Shown: positions 1 through 5,455 of the stretch, piece after piece | How positions within the stretch are numbered: the stretch's first letter is position 1 | How the letters are laid out: the number at the start of each line of letters is the position of its first letter | NCBI GenBank assembly: GCA_030038645.1 | Contig: JASHSR010000438.1 | Span: 1-10,804, forward strand | DNA from: Gammaproteobacteria bacterium | GTDB taxonomy: Bacteria > Pseudomonadota > Gammaproteobacteria > Steroidobacterales > Steroidobacteraceae | DNA: 10,804 nucleotides | Reading direction: 5' to 3' | Notes under the pieces: generated by a model | Seen by the model: the letters and a program-made list of their open reading frames with translations, nothing else | Told to the model about the DNA's origin: nothing | Database searches by the model: none | Position numbers and translations under genes: made by a program

Positions 1-1256
1 GAGACGCCGCCGCCCGCGCCGCGGCGCTGCCGCAGCCCGAGCCGGGCCTCACCGCGGAGAAGCTGATCGCGCGCGCGGCGGCGCTGCGCCCGACGCTCTA
101 CGAGCAGCAGGAGGAGAACGATCGCCGCGGCTACTACTCGGATGCGATCCACCAGGCGCTGCTGCAGGGAGGGTTCTACCGCATCCTGCAGCCGAAGATG
201 TTCGGCGGATACGAGCTCGGCCTCGAGGCCTACGTCCGGGTCGTCATGGAGCTCTCCCACGGGCATCCCGCCTCTGGGTGGTGCTTCACGCTCGCCGCCT
301 CCCACGGGCTCGTGCTCGCGGCGCACTGGCCGGAGCGGGCGCAGCGCGAGCTGTTCGGTCCGGACGGGGATTTCCGCTGCGCCATGACCGCGGGGCCCGC
401 CGGAACCTTCAAGCGCGTCGAAGGCGGCTACGTCGCGAGCGGCGTGCATGCCTTCGCCTCCGGCATTCCGGTCTGCAATCACTTCATGGGCGCCGGCGTG
501 TTGCACCAGGACGGCGGCGCGCCGCAGACCGTCTACTTCGTCGTGCCCCGCGAGCGGATCAGCATCCTGCCCGATTGGGGCGGCGAGCTCAGCATGGGCA
601 TGCAGGGCAGCGGCTCGAACAGCGTCAAGCTCACCGAGGTGTTCATCCCGGATCATCACTTCGCCCCGGCGAACGTGATGCTCTCCTCCGAGCACCTGCC
701 CGACGGCACGCACGGCACGCGTTTGCACGGAAACCCGGTGTATCTCGGCGTTCTCGCCGGCTGGTTCAGCTGCGAGTTCGGGGGCATCCTCACCGGGACC
801 GCGCGCGCGGCCATCGACGAGTTCGAGCAGCTGCTGCGCACCAAGCCGCAGACGTTCAATCCGCAGCTCCTGCGCGCCCACGATCCGAACAATCAGATCA
901 CGCTCGGCGAGGCCGTGACGCGGGCCGACGCCGCCGAGGCGCTGACGCTCGCGGCCACGCGGCTGCAGGTTGAGCTGTGCGAGCGCTGGGCGCGCGAGGG
1001 CAAGCCCATCACGCCCGCCGACACGCTGCGGGTGTGGAGCATCTCCCGCGAGGGCTGCCGCGCCGCGTGCGATGCGGTCGAGATGTTGTTCCGGGCCGCG
1101 GGCGCCTCGGTGAGCAAGCGCGGACAGCGGCTGCAGCGCTACTTCCGCGACGTGCAGATGTATCGCGTCCACATCCAGTCGCAGCCGACGTTTCCTCAGA
1201 TGCGCGGCCAGGCGGAGCTCGGCCTGCTCAAGCTCGGGCCGCCGTTCGGGCCCTGA
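1..1256 (+). CDS. Acyl-CoA dehydrogenase family flavin-dependent monooxygenase (5' partial)
   Basis: The reading frame is open from the window edge (codons from base 3) to TGA at 1254-1256, giving 417 visible residues. Families with this fold run about 390-420 residues, so little of the N-terminus should be missing. The helical N-terminal domain includes 'GFYRILQPKMFGGYEL'. The middle beta-domain shows 'SGVHAFASGIPVCNHFMGAG' and 'MQGSGSNSVKLTEVFIPDHH', the pattern of the RGTGS-N-V-(D/E)-VF-P stretch. The C-terminal helices hold 'LQRYFRDVQMYRVH', like the QR..RD motif of the type-2 acyl-CoA dehydrogenase C-terminal domain. These features resemble group D two-component oxygenases (HsaA, DszC, HpaB-C2), which use FADH2 from a partner reductase to hydroxylate aromatic or sulfur substrates. 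No reductase gene is visible. A true acyl-CoA dehydrogenase is less likely because I do not see its catalytic glutamate context. The substrate is unknown. The gene runs in the same direction as the symporter, 84 bases upstream of it. Confidence 0.82.
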   Translation, partial: DAAARAAALPQPEPGLTAEKLIARAAALRPTLYEQQEENDRRGYYSDAIHQALLQGGFYRILQPKMFGGYELGLEAYVRVVMELSHGHPASGWCFTLAASHGLVLAAHWPERAQRELFGPDGDFRCAMTAGPAGTFKRVEGGYVASGVHAFASGIPVCNHFMGAGVLHQDGGAPQTVYFVVPRERISILPDWGGELSMGMQGSGSNSVKLTEVFIPDHHFAPANVMLSSEHLPDGTHGTRLHGNPVYLGVLAGWFSCEFGGILTGTARAAIDEFEQLLRTKPQTFNPQLLRAHDPNNQITLGEAVTRADAAEALTLAATRLQVELCERWAREGKPITPADTLRVWSISREGCRAACDAVEMLFRAAGASVSKRGQRLQRYFRDVQMYRVHIQSQPTFPQMRGQAELGLLKLGPPFGP

Positions 1257-1270
1257 GCGCCCCCGCACGC

Positions 1271-1355
1271 CGATGCGGCCGGGGTCCTGGTGCGCTGCGA
1301 GCCTCGATGAGGCGCGAGCCTTGATGCGGCGCGCGTCCTGATGCGACGCCTCGCG
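1271..1355 (+). repeat. Five degenerate 17-bp tandem repeats ending in the symporter start
   Basis: Five consecutive 17-base units lie at 1271-1287, 1288-1304, 1305-1321, 1322-1338 and 1339-1355. The shared pattern is (C/T)G(A/G)TGCGGCGCGAGCCT, with several changes per unit. Every unit has an ATG or GTG at bases 3-5, and units 4 and 5 start with TGATG. The last unit contains the symporter start codon at 1341. The array fills most of the space between the monooxygenase stop and the symporter. No clear Shine-Dalgarno sequence is present here. Confidence 0.8.
1273..1341 (+). other. Possible leader ORF(s) upstream of the symporter
   Basis: An ATG at 1273 opens a 22-codon frame that reads MRPGSWCAASLDEARALMRR and then Ala-Ser. 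It ends in TGA at 1339-1341 and shares its last base with the symporter ATG at 1341. Shorter frames are nested in the same repeats: GTG 1290 ends in TGA 1308-1310, overlapping ATG 1307; ATG 1307 ends in TGA 1322-1324, overlapping ATG 1324; ATG 1324 ends in TGA 1339-1341, overlapping ATG 1341. These stop/start overlaps would suit translational coupling or re-initiation. No ribosome-binding site is visible before 1273, so translation is unproven. The frames may be a by-product of the repeat. Confidence 0.3.
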
Positions 1356-2639
1356 TCGCAGCTGTGGCTGCAGGTGCTCCTCGCCACGGCGCTCGGCGTC
1401 CTGCTCGGGATCCTCTGGCCGTCCGCGGGCGCGCGGATGAAGCCGCTCGGCGACGCCTTCATCGCGCTCATCCGCATGATCGTCGCGCCGGTGATCTTCT
1501 GCACCGTCGTGCACGGCATCGCCGGCATGCGCGACATGCGTCGCGTGGGCCGCGTCGCCGTGAAGTCGCTCGTGTACTTCGAGCTGATCACCACGGCCGC
1601 CCTGATCGTCGCGCTCGTCGCGGTGAATCTCTCCCGGCCCGGCGCGGGAATGAACGTCGCTGCGCATGCGATCGACACGCGGGCGATCGGCGCCTATACG
1701 AGCCAAGCGCGTGAGACCGGCGTCGCGCAGTTCCTGCTCGACATCATTCCGACGACGTTCGTCGGCGCCTTCGCGCGGCCGGAGGTGCTGCCGACGCTGC
1801 TCGTCTCGATCCTGTTCGCCGTCGCCGTCTCGGCCATGGGCGCGCGCGGACAGGTCGTCACCGACTTCGTCGGCGTTCTCTCGGAGGTCTTCTTCCGCAT
1901 CGTCGGATTCATCATGTGGGTCGCGCCGATCGGCGCCTTCGGAGCGATGGCGTTCACCGTCGGCCGTTTCGGCGCGGGCTCGCTGCTGTCGCTCGCCAAG
2001 CTGCTCCTCGAGTTCTATCTCGTCTCGCTCGGCTTCGTCGCCGTCGTCTTCGGCGCGATCGCGTACTGGGCCGGAGTGAGTCTCCTGCGCCTGCTCGCCT
2101 ACATCAGCGACGAGATCGTGATCGTCGCCGCGACCACGTCCACCGAGACGGTGCTGCCGCGGCTCATGGAGAAGCTCCGCGCGCTCGGATGCGAGGAGTC
2201 TGTCGTGGGCCTCGTCGTTCCGGCCGGCTACTCGTTCAACCTGGACGGCACCTGCCTGTACTTGAGCACGGCCGTCGTGTTCCTCGCGCAGGCGACGAAC
2301 ACTCACCTCGGCATCGGCCAGCAGCTCGCCGTCATCGCGGTGCTGCTGCTCACCTCGAAGGGCGCGGCCGGCGTGGCGGGCGCCGCGTTCGTCGTGCTGG
2401 CCGCGACGCTAGGCTCGCTCGGCACGGTTCCCGTCGCGAGCATCGCGCTGATCCTCGGCATTCACCGACTGATGGCGGAGGCGCTGACGTTCGTCAATCT
2501 CGTCGGCAACAGCCTCGCGACGATCGTCGTCGCGAGGTGGGAGAACGCGGTGGACTATCCGCTGCTCTACGGACAGGTCGGGCGCGCGGGAGCGAAGGGA
2601 CCGCGGCGGCGGCCGCGCACGTCCGCGGCGGGAGATTGA
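1341..2639 (+). CDS. Dicarboxylate/amino acid:cation symporter (DctA/GltP family)
   Basis: This 432-residue protein has the usual length of the DAACS family (E. coli DctA is 428) and is a multi-pass inner-membrane symporter. The N-terminus aligns well with DctA from its first helix ('QVLLATALGVLLG', 'MKPLGDAFIALIRMIVAPVI', 'FCTVVHGIAGM'), which supports the ATG at 1341. Hairpin HP1 carries 'TTSTETVLPRLMEKL' (about 265-279), helix TM7 carries the NLDGT cation-site motif (300-304), HP2 carries 'SKGAAGVAGAAFVVLAATL' (339-357), and TM8 carries 'ILGIHRLMAEALTFVNLVGN' (371-390). In TM8 the arginine that binds the substrate side-chain carboxylate (R397 in GltPh) is leucine at 382, and the aspartate at the GltPh-390 position is histidine at 375. 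Cation-site residues N386 and N390 match DctA. The family is certain, but dicarboxylate as substrate is doubtful. No good ribosome-binding site precedes the start, which lies inside the 17-bp repeat array. Confidence 0.93.
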   Translation: MRRLASQLWLQVLLATALGVLLGILWPSAGARMKPLGDAFIALIRMIVAPVIFCTVVHGIAGMRDMRRVGRVAVKSLVYFELITTAALIVALVAVNLSRPGAGMNVAAHAIDTRAIGAYTSQARETGVAQFLLDIIPTTFVGAFARPEVLPTLLVSILFAVAVSAMGARGQVVTDFVGVLSEVFFRIVGFIMWVAPIGAFGAMAFTVGRFGAGSLLSLAKLLLEFYLVSLGFVAVVFGAIAYWAGVSLLRLLAYISDEIVIVAATTSTETVLPRLMEKLRALGCEESVVGLVVPAGYSFNLDGTCLYLSTAVVFLAQATNTHLGIGQQLAVIAVLLLTSKGAAGVAGAAFVVLAATLGSLGTVPVASIALILGIHRLMAEALTFVNLVGNSLATIVVARWENAVDYPLLYGQVGRAGAKGPRRRPRTSAAGD

Positions 2640-2670
2640 CCGGCGGCGTGGCACTCGTCGTCGGCGGTCA
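2637..2670. terminator. Weak inverted repeat between convergent genes
   Basis: The symporter stop and the anti-sigma stop face each other with only 28 bases between them. TGACCG at 2637-2642 and CGGTCA at 2665-2670 form a perfect 6-base inverted repeat that contains both stop codons. The loop is 22 bases and no T-run follows on either strand. It could act as a weak bidirectional terminator, or it may be chance, since both genes simply end in TGACCG. Confidence 0.25.
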
Positions 2671-3270
2671 GAGAAGCGCGTCGAGGGCGGAGGTGACGAG
2701 AACGCAGGTACAGCCGGTCTCGCTCCACACGCGGTGGTCGACGCTGCCGGGCTCGGCGCGCCTGTAGTCGCCGGGTCGGAACTTCTCGTCGTTGATCCAC
2801 AGCTCGCCGTGAAGCAAATGCAGCTCCTCGACTCCCGCGTGGGTGTGAGGCGGATACTCGATGCCCGGGGCGAGGCGGACCAGCATGCTGACGCGGTCCC
2901 GCTCGGCATCGGTCGCGAGCAGCTTGCAGAAGATGCCGGGCGCCGCCTCCTCCCAGTCCGACTCGCTCGGCTCGAGGCGTGGCTGCGGCCCCGGCTCGGC
3001 GGCCGAGACCGCCGATTCCGCGGCCGCCTCGGCGGAGACTCGCCGGGCGAGGCGCTCCCACAGCGATTCCGAAGGGCGCAGCACGTCCGTCGGCCAGGAG
3101 GCGAAGGAGTCGATGACGGAGCGCAGCGCCTCGAGCTCCCGCCGGCACTCCGAGCATGCGGCGATGTGCGCTTCCACGGCGGCCACCTCGCTCGAGGGCA
3201 GGATGCGCAGCGCGCGCAGGGCGATGAGATCCGCATGGTCGCATCGGGCTTTGTCCGGCCGCGAGCTCAT
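2668..3270 (-). CDS. ChrR-family anti-sigma factor (zinc finger plus cupin)
   Basis: This is a 200-residue cytoplasmic protein with no membrane segment. The N-terminal anti-sigma domain has a zinc-binding H35-x3-C39-x2-C42 motif, with C10 and H12 nearby as possible further ligands. A linker rich in Ala, Glu and Ser (about 78-104) joins it to a C-terminal cupin. The likely cupin metal ligands are H142, H144 and E148 or E149 in 'YPPHTHAGVEELHLLHGEL', plus H179 in 'GSVDHRVW'. This is the layout of Rhodobacter ChrR, which holds its ECF sigma factor until singlet oxygen or organic peroxide triggers release. The ATG at 3270 overlaps the sigma stop in an ATGA, and GGGGA lies 5 bases upstream, so translation is probably coupled to keep the two proteins in ratio. 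The signal sensed here cannot be read from the sequence. Confidence 0.9.
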   Translation of the reverse strand: MSSRPDKARCDHADLIALRALRILPSSEVAAVEAHIAACSECRRELEALRSVIDSFASWPTDVLRPSESLWERLARRVSAEAAAESAVSAAEPGPQPRLEPSESDWEEAAPGIFCKLLATDAERDRVSMLVRLAPGIEYPPHTHAGVEELHLLHGELWINDEKFRPGDYRRAEPGSVDHRVWSETGCTCVLVTSALDALL

Positions 3271-3917
3271 CGATTCCCCGCTTCCGCGAGCGCCTGCCGC
3301 AGCTTCTCGAGCGCCGAGCGGATTCGTGTCTTGACGGTGCCGAGCGGTTGATTCAGCCGTGCCGCCGCCTCGGCATAGGTCAGCTCGGAGAAGTAAGCGG
3401 TCTCGATCGCCTGCCGCTCATCTGCAGTGAGGACCGCCAAGGCGCTGTGCAGACGGCGGTCCTGCTCCTGCCGGTCGAGGGTCTCGTCGGAGTCGCTGGA
3501 GGCGGTCGCGGGAGCGGGGGCGTCCGCGTGGGGATCCACGCGCTTCTTCCGCGTCTCGAATCGCAGCCGGTCGATCGCTCTCGACCGCGCCTGATTCAGG
3601 ATCCATCCCACGACGGTTCCGCCCGCGGCATCATATTTGGACGCTCGGCGCCACACATCGTGGAACACGTCGAGCGTCAGCTCCTCGGCCGCCTGCCGGT
3701 CGTTGGCGATGCGCATGATCAATGTGAAGACGACTCGATGCGTCCGCTCGTACAGCGCGCGCAGCGCTCGCTGATCGCCTGCGGCCACGGAGCGAACGAG
3801 TGCGACCCAGTCCTGCTCGGATACGCGGGCGTTCGCCTTGGCGGCAGGGAGCAAACCGGCGAGGGTTCCAGTCGTGGGATCACGCCGGTCCTCTGTTGTT
3901 CCGAGGGTCGCGCTCAC
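3267..3917 (-). CDS. ECF (extracytoplasmic function) RNA polymerase sigma factor
   Basis: This is a 216-residue sigma-70 family protein with only regions 2 and 4. Sigma-2 spans about 52-120, with the core-binding and -10-binding stretch 'AAEELTLDVFHDVWRRASKY' and 'SRAIDRLRFETRKKR'. An acidic, Ala/Pro-rich linker follows (about 128-152). Sigma-4 spans about 155-210, with the helix-turn-helix 'LTYAEAAARLNQPLGTVKTR' that reads the -35 element. The start is a GTG at 3917. A TGA in the same frame at 3927-3929 rules out an upstream start, and a TTG at 3854 is a weaker alternative. The GTG has no well-spaced ribosome-binding site and lies inside the 3' end of the upstream gene (38-base overlap), which suggests translational coupling. 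The adjacent ChrR-like gene is its evident antagonist. Subgroup assignment (ECF11-like or SigK-like) is left open. Confidence 0.93.
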   Translation of the reverse strand: MSATLGTTEDRRDPTTGTLAGLLPAAKANARVSEQDWVALVRSVAAGDQRALRALYERTHRVVFTLIMRIANDRQAAEELTLDVFHDVWRRASKYDAAGGTVVGWILNQARSRAIDRLRFETRKKRVDPHADAPAPATASSDSDETLDRQEQDRRLHSALAVLTADERQAIETAYFSELTYAEAAARLNQPLGTVKTRIRSALEKLRQALAEAGNR

Positions 3918-4407
3918 GGCGAGGCATCATGCCGTCCTCTCCCGCCGCTGGCAACACGCAGCTGCTCAAGATCGCGTCGGAGCTCGCGGCGTCGGAGGTC
4001 GCGGCGCCTGAGCTCTCGGCGCTTGAGCTCACGGTCACGGAACTCGCGGCGGGCGAACTCGCGGCGGGGGAACTCGACTGCGGCACTCGGCCGGTGGTGC
4101 ACTGAGCGGCCGTCAGACGCGCTCGCTCGCCGGTGGCGGAAGTGCGGACCGTCTCGGCCGTCTCACGCTCGAGCTCCCATGCTGCGAAGCATCGAAGGTG
4201 GAGCCGATAGTTGCCCGAGCCGCCGGCATCGTCCCAACAGAACTGCAGCTCGAATTCGACCTCGCTACGCTCGATGGGGCGCGCGCAGATGGTGCAGCGG
4301 GCGCCGACGCCCGGCCCTCCCCACATACGCTCGGGCCCGCGATTGGGCAGCCTTCCGCTTTGGATGGCTTCGCGGGCTTTCCTCCGTAGTACGCTCTCAT
4401 CGCTCAT
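3880..4407 (-). CDS. Small CxxC/HxxC putative zinc-binding protein with repeat-encoded tail
   Basis: This 175-residue protein starts at ATG 4407 (MSDESVLRRKAREAI). I recognise the first 80 or so residues as a conserved proteobacterial hypothetical of unknown function: a basic helix with 'SGRLPNRGPERMWGGPGVG', then C38-T-I-C41, 'EVEFELQF', and 'HLRCFAAWELERE' with H70 and C73. The CxxC and HxxC pairs could bind one zinc ion. The rest is low-complexity Ser/Ala sequence, with five-residue units such as SSPAA encoded by 15-bp tandem repeats, and ends in a short basic tail. The tail runs 38 bases into the sigma factor gene. Its position at the head of the sigma/anti-sigma operon suggests co-expression and perhaps a regulatory part, but that is inference. 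Only GGAG about 11 bases before the ATG serves as a ribosome-binding site. The tail may be a recent extension of a gene that once ended near residue 90. Confidence 0.72.
   Translation of the reverse strand: MSDESVLRRKAREAIQSGRLPNRGPERMWGGPGVGARCTICARPIERSEVEFELQFCWDDAGGSGNYRLHLRCFAAWELERETAETVRTSATGERARLTAAQCTTGRVPQSSSPAASSPAASSVTVSSSAESSGAATSDAASSDAILSSCVLPAAGEDGMMPRRERDPRNNRGPA
3980..4084. repeat. Seven 15-bp tandem repeats
   Basis: On the plus strand, units of 15 bases start at 3980, 3995, 4010, 4025, 4040, 4055 and 4070. The consensus is GAGCTCGCGGCG followed by three variable bases. The units at 4040 and 4055 differ only at the final base; the last unit is the most diverged. Because 15 is a multiple of three, copy-number changes would not shift the frame of the minus-strand gene that contains the array, where each unit adds five Ser/Ala-rich residues. 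Confidence 0.85.
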
Positions 4408-4429
4408 CTGACTCGCTTCTCCGAACTGC

Positions 4430-4458
4430 CTATGTCGTGAGGGATCTCGATGACATAG
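4430..4458. promoter_or_regulatory. 7-bp inverted repeat upstream of the sigma operon
   Basis: CTATGTC at 4430-4436 and GACATAG at 4452-4458 form a perfect 7-base inverted repeat with a 15-base spacer, so centres lie 22 bases apart, about two helical turns. It sits 23-51 bases upstream of the first gene's ATG at 4407, where an operator or promoter would be expected. A TTGACG hexamer on the minus strand (4466-4461) overlaps its upstream edge, but no convincing -10 lies at standard spacing. I see no recognisable ECF-type autoregulatory promoter. Confidence 0.35.
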
Positions 4459-4524
4459 AACGTCAATGCCGCGGTTTCGGATTGTCGAGGGCCGCGAGGG
4501 CGCACGGCTCTTGCAATAGCCGCG

Positions 4525-4586
4525 CTCCGCTTGCGCGGAGGGCTCGATGCTGTGCTGGGATCCGACTATGCCGGGCGCAGGTCGGA
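4525..4586 (-). terminator. Two hairpins downstream of the aldolase gene
   Basis: Directly after the aldolase stop (TAG at 4589-4587), the minus strand carries a 6-base inverted repeat, TCCGAC/GTCGGA (4586-4581 and 4566-4561), with a 14-base loop. A second, tighter hairpin follows: CTCCGC (4525-4530), loop TTGC, GCGGAG (4535-4540). Neither has a T-run, so they are only candidate terminators. The rest of the 179-base gap up to 4408 shows nothing else beyond the 7-bp inverted repeat. Confidence 0.35.
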
Positions 4587-5264
4587 CTATTTGTATTCGA
4601 GCCCGAGCGCCTTGAGCTTCTCGCGCATCTCGTAGAGGTCGAGGCCGAGCTCGCCGGCGGCGAGACGCTTGCGCTTGACTTCCTCGCTGTCTACCCGCTT
4701 CTTGGCGGCCTGAGCGACCGTGCCGGCCTCCTCGCGCCGCACGGCGACGACGCCGTCGTCGTCCGCCACGATCGCATCGCCCGGCTCGATCCGCTGGCCG
4801 GCGCAGATGAGGGGGACGTTCACCGAGCCGAGGCTCGCCTTGACCGTGCCCTGCGCCCAGATCGCCTTGCTCCACACGGGAAACTTCATCTCCTTGAGCG
4901 TCGCCACATCGCGCACGCCGGCGTCGATCACGAGGCCGCGGACGCCATGCGCTTGCAGCGAGGTCGCGAGCAAGTCGCCGAAGTAGCCGTCGTTGCACGG
5001 AGAGCTCGGCGCGACGACGAGCACGTCGCCCGGCCGACACACCTCGACGGCGACGTGGATCATCCAATTGTCGCCCGGCGTCACGAGAACGGTCACCGCC
5101 GATCCGCAGAGCGACGCTCCGGGATAGATGGGCCGCATGTACTCGGCCAGCAGCCCCGTGCGGCCTTGAGCCTCGTGCACCGTCGCGACACCGTAACTGC
5201 CCAGCGCCGAAATGACTGCGGAGTCCGCCCGCGCGATCTCGCGCACTACGACATGCTTGCTAAT
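4587..5264 (-). CDS. 4-carboxy-4-hydroxy-2-oxoadipate aldolase / oxaloacetate decarboxylase (LigK/GalC/ProA type)
   Basis: This is a soluble RraA-fold enzyme. LigK-type proteins cleave 4-carboxy-4-hydroxy-2-oxoadipate to pyruvate and oxaloacetate, the last step of the protocatechuate 4,5-cleavage and gallate pathways, and also decarboxylate oxaloacetate, using a divalent metal. The diagnostic G-D-x20-R-D motif is present, G96-D97 and R118-D119 counting from the ATT start. 'HEAQGRTGLLAEYMRPIYPG', 'ICAGQRIEPGDAIVADDDGV' and the C-terminal 'LGLDLYEMREKLKALGL' favour LigK over the RNase E regulator RraA. Start choice: GTG at 5246 has no ribosome-binding site and clips the N-terminus, whereas ATT at 5264 has AGGAG exactly 7 bases upstream and gives 225 residues beginning (M)SKHVVVREIARAD, close to the family length of about 227. 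No other ring-cleavage gene lies nearby. A promoter with TATAGT is visible upstream. Confidence 0.87.
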   Translation of the reverse strand: MSKHVVVREIARADSAVISALGSYGVATVHEAQGRTGLLAEYMRPIYPGASLCGSAVTVLVTPGDNWMIHVAVEVCRPGDVLVVAPSSPCNDGYFGDLLATSLQAHGVRGLVIDAGVRDVATLKEMKFPVWSKAIWAQGTVKASLGSVNVPLICAGQRIEPGDAIVADDDGVVAVRREEAGTVAQAAKKRVDSEEVKRKRLAAGELGLDLYEMREKLKALGLEYK

Positions 5265-5271
5265 GGAAGTG

Positions 5272-5276
5272 CTCCT
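5272..5276 (-). promoter_or_regulatory. Shine-Dalgarno AGGAG that points to an ATT start
   Basis: The minus strand reads AGGAG at 5276-5272, followed by seven bases and then ATT at 5264-5262. Spacing to the next in-frame conventional start, GTG at 5246, is 25 bases, too far to work well. The only nearby ATG on this strand (5254-5252) is out of frame and meets TAG after one codon. Confidence 0.6.
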
Positions 5277-5293
5277 GGCATGGCCCGCGCCCT

Positions 5294-5299
5294 ACTATA
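5294..5299 (-). promoter_or_regulatory. Candidate -10 element (TATAGT) for the aldolase gene
   Basis: TATAGT on the minus strand (5299-5294) matches TATAAT at five of six bases and is one of few AT-rich stretches here. The hexamer 17 bases upstream, TGGCCC, matches the -35 consensus at only three positions, so an activator may be needed. The expected transcript start near 5287 would leave a leader of about 23 bases that includes the AGGAG. Confidence 0.45.
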
Positions 5300-5322
5300 G
5301 CGATTGGCGGACGGCAGGGCCA

Positions 5323-5364
5323 CGCGCGGCGGAGTTGCTGCGACGCGCGGCGAAGTTGCTGTGG
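5323..5364. repeat. Two-copy 21-bp direct repeat between aldolase and DUF4340 genes
   Basis: CGCGCGGCGGAGTTGCTGCG plus A (5323-5343) is followed at once by a copy with three changes (5344-5364). Just beyond, GGCAGGCGAG occurs twice, at 5370-5379 and 5381-5390. The 191-base gap 5265-5455 holds these repeats and the TATAGT promoter. I see no gene in it. Confidence 0.6.
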
Positions 5365-5455
5365 CAAGCGGCAGGCGAGGGGCAGGCGAGCGACCGTCGG
5401 GCGGTCGACGATGCGGCGGGCGAGCAGCCGGAGAGCGGGCGGGGCGAATCGCGGG

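Noticed and set aside
3800..4105. Plus-strand frame with ELAAG repeats, and the minus-strand 3914-4102 frame with EFARR repeats, as pentapeptide-repeat proteins
   Set aside because: Both patterns come from the same 15-bp DNA repeat read in other frames. Neither has the A(D/N)Lxx consensus or a conserved flank, whereas the third frame continues a recognised protein.
4408..5067. Upstream extension of the small CxxC/HxxC gene's frame
   Set aside because: The frame stays open to 5067, but most of that stretch lies within the aldolase gene in another frame and is Arg-rich. The conserved protein begins at the ATG at 4407.
3348..5300. A 650-codon open frame on the plus strand
   Set aside because: It runs antisense to the sigma factor, the small CxxC/HxxC gene and the aldolase, all of which have clear family motifs. 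Its translation is Arg/Ser-rich without domains. Long antisense frames are common at this GC content.
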